From NCBI GenBank assembly GCA_036562635.1, contig DATCJU010000175.1:1-61626 (forward strand): a stretch of 61,626 bases of DNA, read 5' to 3'. The notes beneath the pieces were generated by a model. The model saw nothing but the letters and a program-made list of their open reading frames with translations, made no database searches and was not told where the DNA came from. This document shows, piece after piece, positions 32,521 to 40,509 of this stretch (position 1 is its first letter; every line of letters begins with the position of its first letter). A program made the translations under genes and the position numbers. Source of the DNA: DATCJU01 sp036562635 (lineage in GTDB: Bacteria > Actinomycetota > Actinomycetes > Mycobacteriales > Pseudonocardiaceae).

Positions 32521-33795
32521 TCAGAGGGTGGAGGGCACCGGGGCGGGCGCGGCGGGTTCCTGGGCGGGCGCGGCGGGTTCCTGGGCGGGCGTGGCGGCCC
32601 ACCCCTCCTGGCCGGGGCCGCGGCGGGCGGCGCGGGCGATGAGCACCCAGTTGGTGACGGCCAGGGCGGTGAGCACGGTGGTGAAGCCGACGAAGGAGGC
32701 CAGGGCGACACCCGGGGGGACGTCGGAGACCGCGTCGGAGGTGGGGAGCACCCCGTAGACCACCCACGGCTGCCGGCCGACCTCGCGGAACAGCCAGCCG
32801 CCGATGGCGGCGACGAAGGGCAGCGGGACGGCGGCGACCAGCAGGTACAGCGGCAGGCGCAGTCGGACGAGCCAGTCGCGGAACAGCAGGGGGAGCAGCG
32901 CCAGGGAGAACAGGAACAGCACCCCGCCGATACCCAGCATGATCGTCTGGGGGATCTCGATCCAGCTCGGCGGCAGGTAGTCCCCCGGTCCGTACTGGGC
33001 GGTCATCTCGGCCTGGATCCGGGCGGCCTCCTCACCCTTGGCGATCTTGCTGGGCTGGGTCTCCCGCAGGTGCCCGAACTTCATCCCGCCGCTGGCCGTG
33101 CCCAGGAAGAGCATGGAGGCGGCGGTGAGCAGACCGATGCGCAGCGAGCGGCGGAAGAAGTCACGCTCGGGGGTGCGGCGGAGGAAGTGCAGCGCCGAGA
33201 CGCCGGCCAGGAAGAAACCCCCGGCGGCCATGGCGGCGGTGAACACGTGGAGCAGGGTCAGGGGGAGGTTGGGGTTGGTCAGCAGTGCGGAGAAGTCGGT
33301 CAGGTACGCCTGTCCGTCCCGCAGTTCGTAGCCCACCGGGTGCTGCATCCAGGAGTTGGCCGCCAGGACCCAGAACATCGAGGCGTAGGCGGTGAGGGTG
33401 ACGCCCCAGATCGCGCCCAGGTGCACCCACTTGTTCAACCGGTTCCACCCGAAGAGCCACAGGCCCAGGAAGGTGGACTCCAGGAAGAACGCGATCAGCG
33501 TCTCCAGGGCCAGTGGGGTGCCGAGGACGTTGCCGGTGACCCGGGACAGGCCGCTCCAACTCAGTCCGAACTGGAACTCCACCACGATGCCGGTGGCGAT
33601 GCCCAGGGCGTAGTTGATCGCGTAGAGCTGCCCCCAGAACCGGGCCATCCGGCCGTGCACCTCCCTGCCGGTGATCGCCCAGCGCGTCTGCATGATCGCC
33701 ACCTGGGTGACCAGACCGAGTGTGAGCAGCACGAACAGGAAGTGGATCGACGTGGTCGTGGCGAACTGCAGCCGGGCGAGCAGCAGCGTGTCCAT
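32521..33795 (-). CDS. cydA: Cytochrome bd oxidase subunit I CydA
   Basis: A 424-residue heme-bearing quinol oxidase subunit. H18 in ATTTSIHFLFVLL corresponds to the heme b595 ligand region at the N-terminus. The FGLSWSGLSRVTGNVLG segment and the C-terminal GRQPWVVYGVLPTSDAVS are strongly conserved. The short loop between helices 6 and 7 fits the short Q-loop type usual in actinobacteria. The C-terminal 25 residues are an Ala/Pro repeat (APAQEPAAPAQEPAAPAP). ATG 33795 opens the cydABDC operon. A PadR gene diverges 170 nt upstream. Confidence 0.95.
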   Translation of the reverse strand: MDTLLLARLQFATTTSIHFLFVLLTLGLVTQVAIMQTRWAITGREVHGRMARFWGQLYAINYALGIATGIVVEFQFGLSWSGLSRVTGNVLGTPLALETLIAFFLESTFLGLWLFGWNRLNKWVHLGAIWGVTLTAYASMFWVLAANSWMQHPVGYELRDGQAYLTDFSALLTNPNLPLTLLHVFTAAMAAGGFFLAGVSALHFLRRTPERDFFRRSLRIGLLTAASMLFLGTASGGMKFGHLRETQPSKIAKGEEAARIQAEMTAQYGPGDYLPPSWIEIPQTIMLGIGGVLFLFSLALLPLLFRDWLVRLRLPLYLLVAAVPLPFVAAIGGWLFREVGRQPWVVYGVLPTSDAVSDVPPGVALASFVGFTTVLTALAVTNWVLIARAARRGPGQEGWAATPAQEPAAPAQEPAAPAPVPSTL

Positions 33796-33841
33796 GCCTG
33801 GGTGGCTCCCCTCGAACCGTACGATGACGGAGGTACCTTAT

Positions 33842-33858
33842 GGGTAGTCACGCTACTC
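33842..33858. promoter_or_regulatory. Imperfect inverted repeat between cydA and padR
   Basis: GGGTAG and CTACTC flank TCACG in the divergent intergenic region. The match is 5 of 6. It lacks the ATGT/ACAT form of classical PadR sites. Confidence 0.3.
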
Positions 33859-33951
33859 AACGGTGTGATCGTGCCCGAGACCGGGGAAACATCCGGGTTC
33901 CCCCGAGGGCGGACCGGGGTGGTCCCTGTCAAGCGGTGTGGGGCACAACCG

Positions 33952-33957
33952 TAGACT
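33952..33957 (+). promoter_or_regulatory. -10 box for the leaderless padR gene
   Basis: TAGACT lies 8 nt before GTG 33966. Confidence 0.6.
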
Positions 33958-33965
33958 CGCTACAC

Positions 33966-34304
33966 GTGAAGGCAGACGCGCTGCGTGGGCACCTGGATGC
34001 CCTCCTTCTGGCCACTTTGGACGGTCGGGAGCTGCACGGGTACGCGATCATCGAGGCCCTGCAGGCGCGCAGCGGAGGCGCGCTCGACCTGCCCACCGGA
34101 ACCGTCTATCCGGCGCTGCGCCGTCTGGAACGCGCCGGCTACGTACGCAGTGAGTGGACCACCGTGGGTGGACGTCAGCGTCGCACCTACCGACTCACCT
34201 CGGCCGGCAAGCGTGCTCTCGCCGCCGAACGCGACGCATGGCGCAAGTTCACCGCGGTCATCGAGGGCATTCTGGGGGCCGGGCCGTGGCCGAGCCGAGC
34301 CTGA
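33966..34304 (+). CDS. PadR-family transcriptional regulator
   Basis: A 112-residue winged-helix regulator of the PadR family. Key segments are LLLATLDGRELHGYAIIEAL, then LPTGTVYPALRRLERAGYVRSEW (recognition helix and wing) and RRTYRLTSAGKRAL. It is the short PadR subtype with a minimal C-terminal helix. The start is GTG 33966, probably leaderless. It overlaps the following HAAS-type gene by 19 bases. PadR/HAAS pairs usually control the adjacent membrane protein; control of divergent cydABDC is possible but not shown. Confidence 0.9.
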   Translation: MKADALRGHLDALLLATLDGRELHGYAIIEALQARSGGALDLPTGTVYPALRRLERAGYVRSEWTTVGGRQRRTYRLTSAGKRALAAERDAWRKFTAVIEGILGAGPWPSRA

Positions 34305-34960
34305 TCGACGACTATCTCGATGCCCTCGACCGTCGGTTGCGGGGTCCCGCGCGGGCCAAGCACGAGCTGCTCACCGAGGCCGGGGACGGGTTGCGCGACA
34401 CCGTCGAGGCCTACCTGCAGGCCGGCCTTCCGCTCCGGGAGGCCGAGCGTCGTGCCGTCACCGACTTCGGCCCCCTCGGCCGGATCGCCCGCGAGTACCA
34501 GGCCGAGTTGACCGTCGCCCACGGGATGCACACCGTGCGTTCCCTGCTGCTGGCGATCCCGGTGCTGCACGGGCTGTGGCTGTTGGCCGGATGGCTGTCG
34601 GGTGGCTTCGCCGAGGACCTCGGCCCGGTGACGCCCGAGTGGTACGAACTGGCCTCCCAGGCCAGGAACATGACCGTCTGCGCGGTGATCGCCGGCGCGG
34701 TGGCCGTGCTGCTGTTCCACCGGTACCTGGTGCGTCTGGTCGGGGACACCCGGCGGACGGGTCTGCTGGTGGCCGCGTTCGCGGTGGGTGCACTGGGCGT
34801 CTGCGTCTTCGCCGACCTGGCCTTCCTGGTGGTCGCCGTGCACCTGGTTCCCGTCCAGTTCTGGCTGTCCCCGCCCCTGGTGGCGGCCAGCATGGTCACC
34901 GTGTACGTGCTGGTGCGGTTCTGCGGGATGGCCCGGGACTGCCTCGTGGTGGCCCGCTGA
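34286..34960 (+). CDS. HAAS/permease-prefix membrane protein linked to PadR
   Basis: A 224-residue membrane protein. The N-terminal 70 residues form the HAAS-like (permease prefix) helical domain (LIDDYLDALDRRLRGPARAK, then EAERRAVTDFGPLGRIAREY). About four membrane helices follow. In other bacteria such proteins work with the overlapping PadR regulator and sense envelope or membrane conditions; no enzymatic motif is visible. The start is GTG 34286 inside the end of padR. The overlap suggests coupled translation. Confidence 0.8.
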   Translation: MAEPSLIDDYLDALDRRLRGPARAKHELLTEAGDGLRDTVEAYLQAGLPLREAERRAVTDFGPLGRIAREYQAELTVAHGMHTVRSLLLAIPVLHGLWLLAGWLSGGFAEDLGPVTPEWYELASQARNMTVCAVIAGAVAVLLFHRYLVRLVGDTRRTGLLVAAFAVGALGVCVFADLAFLVVAVHLVPVQFWLSPPLVAASMVTVYVLVRFCGMARDCLVVAR

Positions 34961-35016
34961 GCCCCGACCGGCGGGGCGGGTACGGCACCCGTGCACGTGC
35001 CGTCGGGACGTCGTGC

Positions 35017-35022
35017 CACGAT
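35017..35022 (+). promoter_or_regulatory. Possible -10 box for the DivIVA-like gene
   Basis: CACGAT lies 7 nt before GTG 35030, as for folP2. The first base deviates from the TANNNT consensus. Confidence 0.35.
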
Positions 35023-35029
35023 GCCCATC

Positions 35030-35473
35030 GTGACCACGGCGCTGATCTACCTCGTCGTCATGGCCGTCGTGGCGACGGTGGTGTACCTGTTCGCCGCGCT
35101 GGTGTTCGGCCGCGGTGAGGAACTCGCTCCGCTGCCCCCGGGAGCCACGCCCACCAGACTGCCCGCCTCGGACGTCCGTGGGGCCGACGTGCGGGCGCTG
35201 AGATTCCAACAGGTGGTGCGCGGGTACCGGATGTCCGAGGTCGACTGGGTGCTGGACCGCCTGGCCGGTGAGCTGGACCACCTGCGGCAGCGGGTGGACG
35301 AGCTGGAGCGGGAGCTCGCCGCCGCACGGGGGGAGACCGCCGGTGCCGGGGCGGAGCACGCCGAGGCGGAGCGGGGGACCACCGACGTGTCGACCGAGGA
35401 GGGCACCACGCGCCCCCAGGAGCGTGCGGACGAGGAGCGGCCGGGGGACTCGACCCGGAGACGGGAGGTGTGA
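35030..35473 (+). CDS. DivIVA-domain membrane protein
   Basis: A 147-residue protein with one N-terminal membrane helix (ALIYLVVMAVVATVVYLFAAL), a short DivIVA-like motif (RFQQVVRGYRMSEVDWVLDRL) at about residues 60-82, a coiled coil (LRQRVDELERELAAARGE) and a Glu/Thr-rich tail. DivIVA-type proteins sense membrane curvature and organise poles or septa. GTG 35030 is preferred for its -10 spacing; ATG 35021 is an alternative. It overlaps the next gene by 4 bases and its place before tagA matches Rv1209 in M. tuberculosis, as I recall. Confidence 0.78.
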   Translation: MTTALIYLVVMAVVATVVYLFAALVFGRGEELAPLPPGATPTRLPASDVRGADVRALRFQQVVRGYRMSEVDWVLDRLAGELDHLRQRVDELERELAAARGETAGAGAEHAEAERGTTDVSTEEGTTRPQERADEERPGDSTRRREV

Positions 35474-35946
35474 CCGTGGCCCCGCGTCGGGCCGAGCTCC
35501 GGCTCGTGGTGGACGTCGCCGCGCCCGCCGAGCGGGTCTGGGCGCTGGCCACCGACTGGGCCCGGCAGGGCGAGTGGATGCTGGGCACCGAGGTGTACGT
35601 GGTCGCCGGGGACGGCCGCGGGCCGGGAAGCCGGCTCGTCGCGTTCACCGGGATCGGCGGCCTCGGCTTCCTGGACACCATGGAGATCACCCATTGGGAG
35701 CCGCCGCGGCGGTGCGACGTCCGGCACACCGGGCGTCTGGTGCGTGGAACCGGAGGTTTCGAGGTGCGGCCACACGGGGCGAACTCGACCCGCTTCACCT
35801 GGTACGAGCGGTTGGAGCTGCCGCTGGGCCCGCTGGGCGCCCTCGGGTGGCCCGTGGTGGCCCCCGCCTTCCGCTGGGGTCTCCGGCGTTCGCTGCGGAC
35901 CTTCGCCGAGCTGTGCCGGCGGCCGGCGGTGGGAGGTGCCCGGTGA
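35470..35946 (+). CDS. SRPBCC (START-like) family protein
   Basis: A 158-residue protein of the polyketide cyclase/START-like fold, with a strand-helix start LRLVVDVAAPAERVWALATD and the later strands WEPPRRCDVRHTGRLV and RFTWYERLELP. Such proteins bind hydrophobic ligands in a central cavity; the ligand here is unknown. GTG 35470 overlaps the DivIVA-like gene, with GGGAGGT as Shine-Dalgarno, and its end overlaps tagA by 4 bases, so the three genes form one operon. Confidence 0.82.
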   Translation: MTVAPRRAELRLVVDVAAPAERVWALATDWARQGEWMLGTEVYVVAGDGRGPGSRLVAFTGIGGLGFLDTMEITHWEPPRRCDVRHTGRLVRGTGGFEVRPHGANSTRFTWYERLELPLGPLGALGWPVVAPAFRWGLRRSLRTFAELCRRPAVGGAR

Positions 35947-36542
35947 ACGGGGTGGTCGTCGGCCCGGACGGGCGGCCCCGTTGTGCCTGGAGTGGGTCGG
36001 CCCCGGACTACGTCGACTACCACGACACCGAGTGGGGCCGACCGCTGCGCGGGGAGGCGGCGCTGTTCGAGCGGGTGTGCCTGGAGGCGTTCCAGTCCGG
36101 ACTGTCCTGGTTGGTGATCCTGCGCAAGCGCGAGGGCTTCCGCCGTGCCTTCGCCGGGTTCGACCCGCACCGGGTGGCCGAGTTCGGTGAGGACGACGTG
36201 CAGCGACTGCTCGCCGACCCCGGCATCGTGCGCAACCGGGCCAAGATCGAGGCGACCATCCACAACGCACGGGCGGTGCTCGAACTGGACCGGCCGCTGG
36301 ACGACCTGCTGTGGTCGTTCGCGCCCGACCCGGACGGACGCCCCGCTCCGGTCACCCCGGACCAGGTGCCGGCCACGAGCCCCGAGTCCACCGCGATGGC
36401 CCGTGAGCTGCGGCGCCGCGGGTTCCGCTTCGTCGGTCCCACCACCTGCTACGCCCTGATGCAGGCCACCGGCATGGTCAACGACCACCTCGCCGGTTGC
36501 TGGTGTCGTGGAGAGGAACCGGAGCGGCGGGCCCTCCCGTAG
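35943..36542 (+). CDS. tag: DNA-3-methyladenine glycosylase I
   Basis: A 199-residue base-excision repair enzyme that removes 3-methyladenine from DNA. The N-terminal CAWSGSAPDYVDYHDTEWG, the core LFERVCLEAFQSGLSWLVIL and the C-terminal VNDHLAGCWC carry the conserved zinc-binding and base-recognition residues of the Tag family. The start is GTG 35943, overlapping the SRPBCC stop. It corresponds in place to M. tuberculosis tagA (Rv1210). Confidence 0.95.
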   Translation: MNGVVVGPDGRPRCAWSGSAPDYVDYHDTEWGRPLRGEAALFERVCLEAFQSGLSWLVILRKREGFRRAFAGFDPHRVAEFGEDDVQRLLADPGIVRNRAKIEATIHNARAVLELDRPLDDLLWSFAPDPDGRPAPVTPDQVPATSPESTAMARELRRRGFRFVGPTTCYALMQATGMVNDHLAGCWCRGEEPERRALP

Positions 36543-36579
36543 GGCGGAGACGCCGTCGGGGAAGGCCCGCCCCGCAGGA

Positions 36580-37377
36580 TCAGCGGCCGGTGAAGTTCGG
36601 CTTGCGCTTGGCCACGAACGCCTCCACCGCCTCCCGGTGGTCGGCGGTCCGGCCCGCCTCGGCCTGGGTCCGTGCCTCGACCTCCAGTGCTGCGGCCAGG
36701 TCGGCGGCCACGGCGGCCTGCATCGCCTCCTTGATCTTGGCGTAGGCGGTGGTGGGGCCCGCAGCCATCCGTGCCGCGAGCTCCTGGGCCTCGGCCAGGG
36801 CCTTCCCGTCGTCCACCACCCGGTTCACCATGCCGATGCGCAGCGCCTCCTCGGCGTCCACCGGTTGGGCGAGCAGCATCATCTCCATGGCCCGTCCGTA
36901 GCCGATCAGGCGCGGCAGGGTCCAGGACGCCCCGGAGTCCGCGGTCAGCCCGACGTTGGCGAACGCCATCAGGAACTTCGCCGACCGTGCCGCGATCCGC
37001 AGGTCACAGGCGTAGGCCAGGGACGCGCCGGCGCCGGCTGCGGTCCCGTTCACCGCCGCGATGACCGGCTTGGGCAGGGCGAACACGGCCTTGATCAGCG
37101 GGTTGTAGTGGTCCTCGACCGTGCGCAGCGGGGCCGGGTCACCGGACTTGAGCAGCTCGACGTGCTCCTTGAGGTCCTGCCCGGCGCAGAACGCCCGGCC
37201 AGCTCCGGTGATCACGACCGCTCGTACCGAGGGGTCCTCGGCGGCCGCGCGCACCGCGGCGAGCAACTCCTCCTTCAGCGCGACGGTCAGCGAGTTGTAG
37301 ACCTCCGGACGGTTGAGGGTGAGCGTGCGCACCCCGTCGGTGTCCTCGACCAACAGCACCGGCTGGGTGTCAGCCAC
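36580..37377 (-). CDS. Enoyl-CoA hydratase/isomerase family protein
   Basis: A 265-residue crotonase-fold protein. The oxyanion-hole segments AGRAFCAGQDLKEH and AVNGTAAGAGASLAYACDL are well kept, and a crotonase-type acid position occurs in VGLTADSGASW. PaaG-type isomerases have a similar GLTADSGASW pattern, which fits the overlapping paaX gene. It could be 2-(1,2-epoxyphenyl)acetyl-CoA isomerase (PaaG) or a beta-oxidation hydratase. The start is GTG 37377 with AAGGAGG at a 6-nt spacer. It overlaps paaX by 8 bases. Confidence 0.88.
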   Translation of the reverse strand: MADTQPVLLVEDTDGVRTLTLNRPEVYNSLTVALKEELLAAVRAAAEDPSVRAVVITGAGRAFCAGQDLKEHVELLKSGDPAPLRTVEDHYNPLIKAVFALPKPVIAAVNGTAAGAGASLAYACDLRIAARSAKFLMAFANVGLTADSGASWTLPRLIGYGRAMEMMLLAQPVDAEEALRIGMVNRVVDDGKALAEAQELAARMAAGPTTAYAKIKEAMQAAVAADLAAALEVEARTQAEAGRTADHREAVEAFVAKRKPNFTGR

Positions 37378-38326
37378 GGTGGACCTCCTTGATCTCGGTG
37401 TCGGCATCCTGATCGGCACTGCGGCGCGCCTGCCGTGGAGCGTCGCCGGTGGTTCGTACGCCGCGGGTCGGGTTCTCCGCACCCGCAGGCCATCCGTCGT
37501 GGGCGCCACCGGCGGGAACGGTGGGCTGACCGGTGCCGCCCAGGCAGTCGTCTACGAACTGCTCGGCGGCGGGCCCCAGCCGGGCGGTGTGCCGGTCGAA
37601 GAAGGCAGCCGCCGCGTGACCGGGCCAGTCGGGCGGGAGCAGCTGCGGCGGCAGTCCGGGGTCGCGGAACAGGAAGTTCCGCCAGGAGTGCAGCAGCTCC
37701 ACCGACGCGGCGAACGCCTCCGCGGGGGAGCTGCCGTCCACGGCGGACACCCGGGGCTCCCACTCGGCGACGAAGGCCGCGTAGTCACGTCCCAGGGACT
37801 CCAGATCCCAGGCCCGGGCGGCCAGGGCGGCGTCGTCGCCATCGAGGACGCCGCGGAAGGACCGGGCGGTCACCTCCTCCCCGGCCAGCACGTCGGCCAG
37901 TTCCGGGGAGGGGCGGGGCGCCACCCAGGTCGCCGGGCCGATCTCGCCGTAGCCGAGCAGGCTCAGCGACGAGGTGAGCCGGTCCCGGGCCGGACGGGGC
38001 GGCAACTCCTCCAGCACCACCACGTGCCACTGCCCGTCCCAGGGGGACGAACGGGTGCGGTAGATGCGGGCGGCGGCCTCGTCCAGCCGACGCTCGGCAC
38101 GTGGGGTGAGGGCGTAGCCGGGCCCGTCGGGTAGCCGGACCGGTCGTAGCCAGCCCTGCCGTACGGTTCGGGACACGGCGGTACGCACCGCGGGTGCGTT
38201 GAAGCCCAACGGCTCCAGCAGACGCACCAGAGCCGCGATGGTCGCCGAGCCACCGCGCGCACGAAGGTAGCCCCCGTAGACGTCGAACACCGCTGACCGA
38301 GCCCGCACGACGGCCGAGTCTTGCAC
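37370..38326 (-). CDS. paaX: PaaX-family transcriptional regulator
   Basis: A 318-residue regulator of the PaaX family, which represses phenylacetate catabolism and is released by phenylacetyl-CoA in other bacteria. It has an N-terminal winged helix (GSATIAALVRLLEPLGFNAP, then AVRTAVSRTVRQGWL) and the central PaaX domain (WHVVVLEELPPRPARDRLTSSL). A roughly 60-residue hydrophilic tail is longer than usual. It is followed, with 8-bp overlap, by the enoyl-CoA hydratase gene, but no other paa genes lie in the window. The start is GTG 38326; the Shine-Dalgarno is weak (GGAG at 10 nt). Confidence 0.88.
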   Translation of the reverse strand: MQDSAVVRARSAVFDVYGGYLRARGGSATIAALVRLLEPLGFNAPAVRTAVSRTVRQGWLRPVRLPDGPGYALTPRAERRLDEAAARIYRTRSSPWDGQWHVVVLEELPPRPARDRLTSSLSLLGYGEIGPATWVAPRPSPELADVLAGEEVTARSFRGVLDGDDAALAARAWDLESLGRDYAAFVAEWEPRVSAVDGSSPAEAFAASVELLHSWRNFLFRDPGLPPQLLPPDWPGHAAAAFFDRHTARLGPAAEQFVDDCLGGTGQPTVPAGGAHDGWPAGAENPTRGVRTTGDAPRQARRSADQDADTEIKEVHRG

Positions 38327-38505
38327 CCCGGAAGCGCTCCGGCCAGACCGCCCTATCCGGTGGTCTTACCCGTGCCGGCGTTCGGTCGAGTGCCTGAAAT
38401 GATCGGTTCGGTTTCGCTGGTGCGTCCGGATGGGGGAGAATGGACAGGCACCCGGTGCGCTGGGCGGCGTGCCGGGCGGGGAAGAATTGACGGAGGGAGC
38501 ACGCT

Positions 38506-38673
38506 ATGGCGGCCATGAAGCCCCGGACCGGCGACGGTCCCCTCGAGGTCACGAAGGAGGGACGCGGCATTGTGATGCGCGTTCCGCTCGAGGGTGGTGG
38601 GCGCCTCGTCGTCGAGATGTCGGCGGAGGAGGCCAACGAGCTGAGTGACGCTCTGAAGGCTGCCGCTAGCTGA
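38506..38673 (+). CDS. DUF3117 small protein
   Basis: A 55-residue protein of the DUF3117 family found across actinobacteria. It starts MAAMKPRTGDGPLEVTKEGR and continues MRVPLEGGGRLVVEMSAEEA, ending in a helix with ELSDALKAAAS. ATG 38506 has GGAGGGAG upstream. Its place between tag and glgM/glgC is that of Rv1211. The function is unknown. A hairpin follows at 38726-38760. Confidence 0.85.
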   Translation: MAAMKPRTGDGPLEVTKEGRGIVMRVPLEGGGRLVVEMSAEEANELSDALKAAAS

Positions 38674-38725
38674 GGCTGCCGCACCGCCGACGAGTCGTCA
38701 GGCCCGGCTCGTCCTGATCAACTCC

Positions 38726-38760
38726 CGGCCCCGGCTTCCGCTCCGGCGAAGTCGGGGCCG
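38726..38760 (+). terminator. Terminator after the DUF3117 gene
   Basis: A 13-bp stem (38726-38738 with 38748-38760, one G-U pair) with a 9-nt loop lies 52 nt after the DUF3117 stop and ends 87 nt before pepA. Confidence 0.65.
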
Positions 38761-38847
38761 TCCACGTATCCCCCCTTTTCCGTTCCTGTCGTCCACCATC
38801 CACCACCTGTCGTGCCGAGCACCGGCACGCTCACCAGGAGGTTCCGC

Positions 38848-40383
38848 GTGCTGTCGCCACTGCCGTCCGTGCCCACCCCACTGGCCTCGGTCGAGGTCAC
38901 GGCGGAACGTCGGCCGGAGCTGCCGCGTGCCGTGGTCGTGCCCGAGGCACCGGAGGACGGGCCGGACCCGGCACCGCTGGCCGCCGAGCTGGGGGTCGCG
39001 GTGGAGGTGGTCCGCGGTTGGTCGGACGTCGTCGGGTTCACCGCCTCCGCCGGCCAGGTGTGCGTGGTGCCCGTCGACGGGACACCGGTGTGGCTGGTGG
39101 GGGCCGGTGCCGGCCGGGAGCGGGACTGGCGGTCCGCGGGCGCCGCACTGGCCCGGGCGGTCGGTGCGCGGGCCGCTGCCGACCAGGAGGCGGGTCGGGA
39201 ACCGCTACTGGAGGTGGAGGTGACCCTGCTCGCCCCGGTGCGGGAGGGGAGCGAGCCGGTCACCCCGGACGCTGTGGCCGCTCTCACACTCGGCGTGGTG
39301 CTCGGTGGGCACTCCTTCCGGGTGAGCGAGAAGCAGCCGCCCCGGGTGCGCGGGTTCCGGCTGGTGCCACCGGCCGGTGCGGACACGGCGGCGGTGACCG
39401 CGGCGGTGCAGGACGCGGTGGCGCTGGCCGGTGCCACCGCGCTGGCCCGGGACCTGGCCAACACCCCCTCGGACGTCAAGGACCCGGAGTGGCTGTCCGG
39501 TACCGCGGCTCGGCTGGCCGAGCAGGTTCCGGGGCTGAGCGCGGTGGTGCGGGACGAGCGGTGGCTGGCCGAACACGGATTCGGCGGCATCCTCGCCGTG
39601 GGTGGCGGGTCGGTCCGTCCGCCGCGGCTGCTGGAGCTGCGCTACCAGGGGACGGAGCAGGGCCCGCACCTGGTGCTGGTGGGCAAGGGGATCACCTTCG
39701 ACACCGGCGGCCTGTCGCTGAAGCCGTGGGAGGGCATGCACCTGATGCGCACCGACATGTCCGGCGGTGGGGCGGTGATCGCCGCGGTGCTGACCATCGC
39801 CCGACTGGGGCTGCCGGTGCGGGTGACGGGCCTGGTGCCGTGCGCGGAGAACCACGTGTCGGGTTCCTCCTACCGGCCCGGTGACGTGGTCCGGCACTTC
39901 GGCGGCACCACCACCGAGGTGACCAACACCGACGCCGAGGGGCGGATGGTGCTGGCGGACGCACTGGCCTACGCGGTGGCCGAGCTGGAGCCGGACGTGC
40001 TGGTGGACGTGGCCACCCTGACCGGCGCGATGAAGGTGTCGCTGGGACTGCGCACCGGCGGCCTGTTCGCCTCGGACGACGAGCTGGCGGAGCGGATCAC
40101 CGAGGCCGGGCGTCGGACCGGCGAGGCGTGGTGGCGGATGCCGTTGCTGGAGGAGCACGCCGACGACGTGCGGAGCGAGATCGCCGACGTGCGGCAGTGC
40201 CCGCCCGGCCCCGGCGGGATCACCGCCGCGTTGTTCCTGCGCGAGTTCACCGGTGGCCTGCCGTGGGCGCACCTGGACATCGCGGGCCCGGCGCGGGCGG
40301 AGAAGCCCTACGCCGAGGTCAACCCGGTGGGCACGGGTTTCGCCGCTCGCACCCTGGTCGAACTGGCCCGCTCCTACTGCTGA
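38848..40383 (+). CDS. pepA: Leucyl aminopeptidase (M17 family)
   Basis: A 511-residue M17 aminopeptidase, a hexameric two-metal enzyme that removes N-terminal residues in the cytoplasm. The C-terminal catalytic domain has GKGITFDTGGLSLKPWEGMH (metal-binding Lys and Asp), DMSGGGAVIAAVL and the signature NTDAEGR starting at N360. The N-terminal domain is the usual less conserved part. The start is GTG 38848 with AGGAGG at 38836-38841 and a 6-nt spacer; upstream codons are not needed. It converges on glgM across a strong hairpin. Confidence 0.94.
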   Translation: MLSPLPSVPTPLASVEVTAERRPELPRAVVVPEAPEDGPDPAPLAAELGVAVEVVRGWSDVVGFTASAGQVCVVPVDGTPVWLVGAGAGRERDWRSAGAALARAVGARAAADQEAGREPLLEVEVTLLAPVREGSEPVTPDAVAALTLGVVLGGHSFRVSEKQPPRVRGFRLVPPAGADTAAVTAAVQDAVALAGATALARDLANTPSDVKDPEWLSGTAARLAEQVPGLSAVVRDERWLAEHGFGGILAVGGGSVRPPRLLELRYQGTEQGPHLVLVGKGITFDTGGLSLKPWEGMHLMRTDMSGGGAVIAAVLTIARLGLPVRVTGLVPCAENHVSGSSYRPGDVVRHFGGTTTEVTNTDAEGRMVLADALAYAVAELEPDVLVDVATLTGAMKVSLGLRTGGLFASDDELAERITEAGRRTGEAWWRMPLLEEHADDVRSEIADVRQCPPGPGGITAALFLREFTGGLPWAHLDIAGPARAEKPYAEVNPVGTGFAARTLVELARSYC

Positions 40384-40443
40384 GTCCCGCTAATCTCCCC
40401 GCCGCAGTTCCCGCCGCCCCGACCGTGGACCGGGCCCTCCGCC

Positions 40444-40475
40444 GGGCCGTACCCGGTCGCCCTCGGGTACGGCCC
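40444..40475. terminator. Bidirectional terminator between pepA and glgM
   Basis: A perfect 12-bp stem (40444-40455 with 40464-40475) with an 8-nt loop lies between two convergent genes, about 60 nt after pepA and 35 nt after glgM. Confidence 0.75.
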
Positions 40476-40509
40476 CGCCGGGTCGGTGCCGCGCTGGACG
40501 TCGAGGGGG

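Noticed and set aside
30859..33954. A 1031-codon open frame on the plus strand opposite cydD, cydB and cydA
   Set aside because: It has a composition typical of antisense frames in GC-rich DNA and no recognisable family; the minus-strand cyd genes explain the region.
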